A stretch of 64,000 nucleotides of DNA from Cryptomeria japonica. Its lineage: Eukaryota; Streptophyta; Pinopsida; Cupressales; Cupressaceae. Positions 59,275-64,000 of this stretch are shown piece by piece. The stretch is taken from NCBI RefSeq assembly GCF_030272615.1, contig NC_081408.1:66817546-66881545 (forward strand). The letters are read 5' to 3'. The notes under the pieces are model-generated. The model had not been told where the DNA came from. It was given only the letters and a program-made list of their open reading frames with translations, and did not search any database. The translations under genes were made by a program, and so were the position numbers. Position 1 is the stretch's first letter, and each line of letters begins with the position of its first letter.

Positions 59275-60011
59275 TATTTACCACCCCCATGATAGTAACT
59301 TTGTTTCTATCTATACGATTCAAATTGCAATTGATTAGCATCTCTTCCCCTACACTTATTTATTTTATCGCACATACAAATACATGATTTCCCTCGCATG
59401 CCTCAAATATGCAATTGGGTTGCTTATTAGTTGACCTAGGTCACATACTATTTATTAAACATGCAATATTCCTTGCTTCTTTTGGCCTTCCAGCAATGTA
59501 TACAACCACTCGTTTACTTTGATTATTATCTTTTTGTTGTACATAATTTGTTGACTATGTATACCTATGCATACTTTTTATATTGAACAATCTGCATCCA
59601 ATTTTTGTAATTGTAACAAGGTCCGACAAACTCCATCAATTCAATAACTTTTTTGTAATAGACCTTTATGTTGTCCATGGAAAATAGGCCCAGACCATGT
59701 AACGACGAAGGTGTTATGCAATATATCCTCTCATTAACACAAAAATAACTGTTTATTGGAGGAAGATCCTTGGGTACCCATTGGTTATGTAGATGTTTGT
59801 ACCTCAAGGGAACCTTGATGTCACCTTTGGTCTCATCATCATAATAATATGACCCCCCTTGACCAAGGAAAAATTCCATGCATTTATTGAATGTTCTTCT
59901 AATATTTTGACCTCTAGTTGATCTCCCTATTGTAGACCTACTACATGTCTCACTTTCATTTTCTATTCCTGCATTTCCCTCACTTGAGGAAGACACATCT
60001 GACAAATACAT
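59275..60011 (-). pseudogene. SET-domain protein relic within the CACTA region
   Basis: The first 148 codons are open: an acidic Ser-rich start (MYLSDVSSSSEGNAGIENES), then LRYKHLHNQWVPKDLPPINS, YFCVNERIYCITPSSLHGLG and GLFSMDNIKVYYKKVIELME ending in FVGPCYNY. G-L-G-L-F-x-x-x-x-I-K and the following E-x-[V/Y]-V-G are the SET N-terminal signature. After a one-base shift near 59580 the domain continues: STNYVQQKDNNQ, NIACLINSM (the place of R-F-I-N-H-S), NCIFEACEGNHVFVCAIK, and ISVGEEMLINCNLNRID (the place of I-x-x-G-E-E-L-x-x-D-Y). Three stops interrupt the second half. SET domains methylate lysines, usually on histones. The catalytic N-H and D-Y residues are changed, so even the ancestor may have been non-catalytic. 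It lies between, and is oriented like, the two CACTA genes. Confidence 0.68.
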
Positions 60012-61194
60012 ATTTGGTGTTACCTACACTCCATCAAATGAGAGATTTAGTTGGTAATGAGAGAGATATTTTGCAAATGAGGGTAATGTTGATTAAGAAG
60101 TCAGCCCTAAAGTTGATGTTGAGATTAAAATTTGAATAAGTCCAATGGGGGCCTCATGTTTTGATAACTATATTAGATTTTCTACTAATGTCGAGGTTTG
60201 AAAAACTAAGGAAGTTTGTTTTCCAAGTAATTTTTTTAAAATAAACTATTTCTATAGGGTGTATTGACTTATACCTGTCGATCCATGAGACTATGGAGGA
60301 TCCTCGTCAAAGGGGTTTAGGTTCCTACACATGTAATTCAATTATCTTATGTTACCTAAAAATTACATGATCCATATACTAAAAATTACATAGTACACAA
60401 CATGAACAACATGAACTTTGTAGACAAGAAGAGTATTAAAAAAATATGTTGTCATCATAATCATTGTAAATTTTTTAATTCCTTACCTTTACTTTATATA
60501 GACTATGCAGGATTCTCAACTAAAGGGTTGATGATGTTTGTAGTTAATTACTTGTTTCCACCAAGGGTGACAACATCACACAAAATATATACATGAAATC
60601 AGCACCATCAATTGAGCATCATAAGCATTACATTTGTAAGTTGATAAAAAATAAATATATATGTATCATAAGCATCACATATGTATCATCATATATGTAA
60701 TTGAGCATCACAAGCATAACATATGTGTCATAATATACATGTAATCCATCACATATGTATCCTAAATCACCATCCATCACATAGGTAATAAATAATCCAC
60801 ATTCTATAAATAAACACAAAGTTCAAAAAATGTCACATGTATCATCATAAACATGTAATCCATCACATATTTATTTTAAATCTACATCCATCACATAGAT
60901 AATAAATAGTACAAATTCCATAAATAAAAACAAATCTTAAAAAGTGTCACATAAATAGTCACTCTCCCTATCTCCATCTCCTTAGGGTAGTATGGTTTTA
61001 CTATTAGGACCTGCTAGAGGTGGAACATGAATTAAAAACATGAAAAGGTGCATCGTGACTTACTATGTAATGGCATTAGAATTAAAAACATAATGAATTA
61101 ATTTTGTAGCCATATAAGTCAAATAAACTTATATCAAGAAATCAATATAAAATAGATAATATACTAATCGCATACCTCATGCATTTCATTCATG
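60012..61194. other. Intergenic stretch between TNP2 and the SET ORF, with repeats
   Basis: No gene seen. A ~120-bp tandem duplication (CATGTAATCCATCACATATGT, then ATCCATCACATAGGTAATAAAT) covers about 60715-60955, preceded by shorter ATCACATATGTATCAT words from 60660. Confidence 0.5.
60660..60960. repeat. Tandem repeat with ATCACATATGTATCAT-type words
   Basis: Two ~120-bp units (about 60715-60835 and 60836-60955) share TAATCCATCACATATGTAT, CATCCATCACATA-x-x-TAATAAATA and AAA-x-TGTCACAT. Shorter related words lie to the left. Confidence 0.7.
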
Positions 61195-61299
61195 TCATTG
61201 ATCTTCTTCTTCATCCAACTCATCATCATGACCATCATGATTATCATTTCCATCATCATCACTATCATGATCATCATCATCATCATCATCATCATCATT

Positions 61300-61347
<48 letters not shown>

Positions 61348-64000
61348 TTCGTCATCATCATCATCACCATCACCATCACCATCACCATCACCATCACCAT
61401 CACCATCACCATCACCATCACCATCACCATCATCAGCATCAACTTCTTCTTCTTCATCATCGTCGAGTAATTTTTGATCGTGATCATCATCTACATCATC
61501 TTCTACTTCTTTGGTATCTTCTTCTTCCATCACATTATACTTTATCGGCCTTCCTCGTGTATCATGTATAACAAAAAATGACCAACCTAGTTTATGTGGA
61601 ACCTTTGAGTAAAATATCTACTCACATTGGCTTGGAAGAACATAGGGCTTATCCCCAACTGGTTCAAACAACCTTGTATTAACCATTTTAAAACCATTAT
61701 CATGTTCAATAACAGTTCTATCAGGATCATTTTTATTCATTCGTAGCCTATACCATTTGACGATGAATAAAACTAATTTTAAGAAATTAATGTCACACTC
61801 AAGTATATCATCCAAAATTCCACAGTATCAATTTTGAGACTCTTGAGGATGTATGTTTTTTCTCAATGAAATATTTGTCACCTCAAAGACTGCAGTTATT
61901 CTAGAATCACAAATTTTCTTCGTGTCATCCAGCTTTTTGATGCAAAGTTTGTGACCATTGTAGCACATAGCATTGTGGTGTTTGACCTGCAATATGTCAA
62001 ACATGTAAAAATTATTGCATCATGATTTGATAAACATATGGGTGATTAATAAATTTATACGGACATGTTTATCTCTTAAACCGTATGCTAAATCAATTTC
62101 CCTTTGTGTAACATTGGAATGTCTATTATGATGAGCTTCTTTAACTAATGAAGCCACACCTTCCCATGTTAATGTGCAACCAAAATGTTGACAATGTTCA
62201 ATCCATACTATCATCCAATCAACATTGTTTTCAGTATACAAATGTAGTGCATCCCACTCTCAACCAACCATACAAAAAATAAATAGATTACTTACAACTG
62301 ATTTATTTTGAAGATTAATAATTAATTAATTACAATAAAATCTTATAATTACCTCTCACTTTCCTCAATCTACCTTTCCCCATCAAGTACTCCCCTTTGA
62401 ATTTGTTAATGGGGTTGGGATCCCAAATGCCATCCATGTGGATCTTTGCTCCAAACTTAGGAAGATATTCAAAAATGTACACCATAGTCTTGTATACCAT
62501 ATATCCCTCCACCATACAACCCTCAAGATGTGGTCTTTTTTGAACCAAAGATTTCAAAAATTTCAAGTTCCTCTCAACCATCCACATTGACCTAGTGTGT
62601 ACAGGTTCACATAATTAAATCTCCTCAACTTGGTGTATGAGATAGTGTTCTTGTGCATTGAAAAAAGTTGAAGGTAGGCACTTTTGCATTTCACACATTA
62701 GATGAGGAATTTTTCTCTTCCAATATTTTATATCTTCTTTATGGATTTCTTTACATGAAAACCACCTACAAGATATTCAAGACACAAAAATATATATTAC
62801 AAAACAAGTAAAACAAATTGCAAATATAATATCTATACAACGAATTAAACAAATATAACTACTTACCTCATTTATATTCCAAGAACATATATCACTTTCT
62901 TGACATTATTGTTGAAGTGGTCTGGGAGATATAGAGGTAGAATGTACTGCAACAATTATAAAATTATCTTTTCATTTTTTTCTAACATAATATAATGAAA
63001 AGTACATGCGCAATATACAAATATATAGTAAATACACAAGAACAAGAATTACCTTAATGAAGGTATGACAATCATGTGTTTTCATCCTTGGCCCAAATTC
63101 ACTTTTCTTTGATATGAGATTGTTTATGCTTGCAGCAAATCCTGTGGGAAATCAAATTTTTTGTATGACTTCTTTTATAGCATTGCTTTGCTGGTCCGTT
63201 AATAACCAAGGAAAGTTACTTATATTAATCTGGTCTCCATGGCTATTTGATTGAATGACATTTTTCATTCCATGATTGGATTCCTGAATTTCACTACAAA
63301 TTTTGACATTTTTTTCTTTGTCATGCCTTCCATCCAATATTTTCCATAATGTCTTTGTTATATTCGTTCCAATATGCATAGTATCAAATAAATGCAGAAC
63401 TTGTAACTACTCATAGTAGGGCAACCTAATAAATTTTTTGAGGATAATTTTTAGTCCCTTAGGAAGGTTGTCATTAATGCCTTGATGACCTTCATGATCA
63501 TCAATCACATTATTAGTAAACAAAACATGATAGAAAATATATTTTATGACATAAACCTTTAGATGGAATGACATTACCTTGATGATTAATTCTATTATAT
63601 TCCAACTTTCATAAGTGAGGTGTCATTCTTCATGGCTTTGATGTATTATCTTCTTTCTCATTGAAAAGATGTTTTGCAATATTTCGATACTTATAACTTA
63701 ATAATAATGTCCAAACACCTTCTTTCCTAAACTTTTTGAATGATGAGATTTCATCTTTGGACAAAAAACTAGACATACAAATTTCCCCTTTGTTTGAAGA
63801 CCTACAATATAATGTATAATTGGATTAAATATGTTAATTTTTTTAATTATAATTATCATGTGCAACTTGAACACTATAACATAGTACAAAAAATGTGTTA
63901 GCCCTGGGGCATCGTGTACTGTCCATAGAATCATTGCATGGAATTGAAATTGTCTTTGTCCTATGAGTCTAGAGAAGTAACTCTCCTTCATCAAAGCCGG
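61195..64000 (-). pseudogene. CACTA (En/Spm) TNP2-type transposase, C-terminal two thirds, continues beyond the window
   Basis: Minus-strand blocks in order: FHAMILWTVHDAPGLTHF and, after a probable intron, GKFVCLVFCPKMKSHHSKSL (transposase_21 pattern W-T-[I/V]-x-D-x-P-x-x-x-x-L and G-K-x-x-C-x-x-C); LRGLPYYEWLQVLHLFDTMH-like sequence, MHIGTNITKTLWKIL (63379-63330); FPTGFAASINNLISKKSEF and MKTHDCHTFIKYILPLYLPD; CLPSTFFNAQEHYLIHQVEE and MWMVERNLKFLKSLV (DUF4218); then DUF4216 (VLFIVKWYRLRMNKNDPDRT, FKMVNTRLFEPVGDKPYVLP). A stop (61618-61620) stands where Gln is usual (S-Q-x-E-Q-I-F-Y). The same frame runs on into an Asp/Glu-rich tail of ~110 residues ending at 61195. The enzyme cuts and pastes the element. 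Stops and probable introns are present. Confidence 0.85.
61220..61440. repeat. ATC/CACCAT microsatellite coding the acidic tail
   Basis: (ATC)n from about 61255 to 61360 and (ACCATC)n from about 61365 to 61430, with an interruption (TTCGTC) at ~61347. On the minus strand in the transposase frame it encodes a run of Asp followed by Asp-Gly repeats. On other frames it gives artefactual poly-His, poly-Met and poly-Ile. Confidence 0.9.

Noticed and set aside
61164-61571. Poly-His, poly-Met and poly-Ile open frames
   Set aside because: They are wrong-frame readings of the ATC microsatellite. Only the minus-strand acidic frame joins a real gene.

Overview
The window is plant nuclear repeat DNA. 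It has a large seed-plant genome character, and I favour a gymnosperm such as a conifer, but that is an inference from the style of the elements and not a proof. There are no rRNA or tRNA genes, no bacterial-type operons and almost no single-copy genes. It is a nest of old transposons, nearly all broken by in-frame stops, frameshifts and deletions.

Layout. (1) 1-15.2 kb, + strand: a large Ty3/Gypsy element of the Tat lineage. It has gag, a protease with Asp-Gly-Gly-Ala, a separate G-patch segment, reverse transcriptase, two RNase H domains and an integrase. A long 3' region follows, with A-rich sequence, a 20-bp minisatellite and an antisense gene for a plant mobile domain (PMD) protein that has its own TATA box. 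A polypurine tract and an LTR start (TGTAGACACC) lie at 15.19-15.20 kb. (2) 16.6-21.2 kb, - strand: a Ty3/Gypsy element with LTR, a tRNA-iMet type primer-binding site, and gag-PR-RT, truncated in RNase H. (3) 21.2-24.2 kb, + strand: Copia pieces, with a 3' tail carrying a coiled-coil ORF relic, then a polypurine tract, an LTR, gag and PR. (4) 24.4-26.3 kb, - strand: an L1-type LINE with ORF1 and the start of the endonuclease, preceded by diverged ~150-bp tandem units. (5) 28.17-28.50 kb, + strand: two exons encoding what looks like an RST domain (RCD1/SRO/TAF4 family), the only probable host-gene piece. (6) 31.8-42.5 kb, + strand: one L1-type LINE split by two later insertions, a complete - strand Copia (32021-39111, 5-bp target duplication AATAC) and a ~950-bp element with ~24-bp terminal inverted repeats. 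(7) 42.5-48.4 kb, + strand: a Tat-like element with gag and a protease-like region but no visible RT. (8) 49.9-53.2 kb, - strand: a degraded chromovirus with RT, RNase H and chromodomain, plus a probable LTR. (9) 54.7-54.9 kb: a Gypsy RNase H scrap. (10) 57.1-64.0 kb, - strand: a CACTA (En/Spm) type region with a TNP2 transposase ending in a long acidic tail, a decayed SET-domain ORF, and a second transposon ORF.

Nesting order that can be read directly: the LINE of region 6 inserted first, and the Copia and the TIR element landed inside its ORF2 later. The two Copia LTRs differ visibly, so even this later event is old. The most unusual content is the antisense PMD gene with its own promoter inside the Tat element, the G-patch and duplicated acidic/aromatic module in the same element, the SET-domain ORF lying inside CACTA-like genes, and the RST-domain exon pair.
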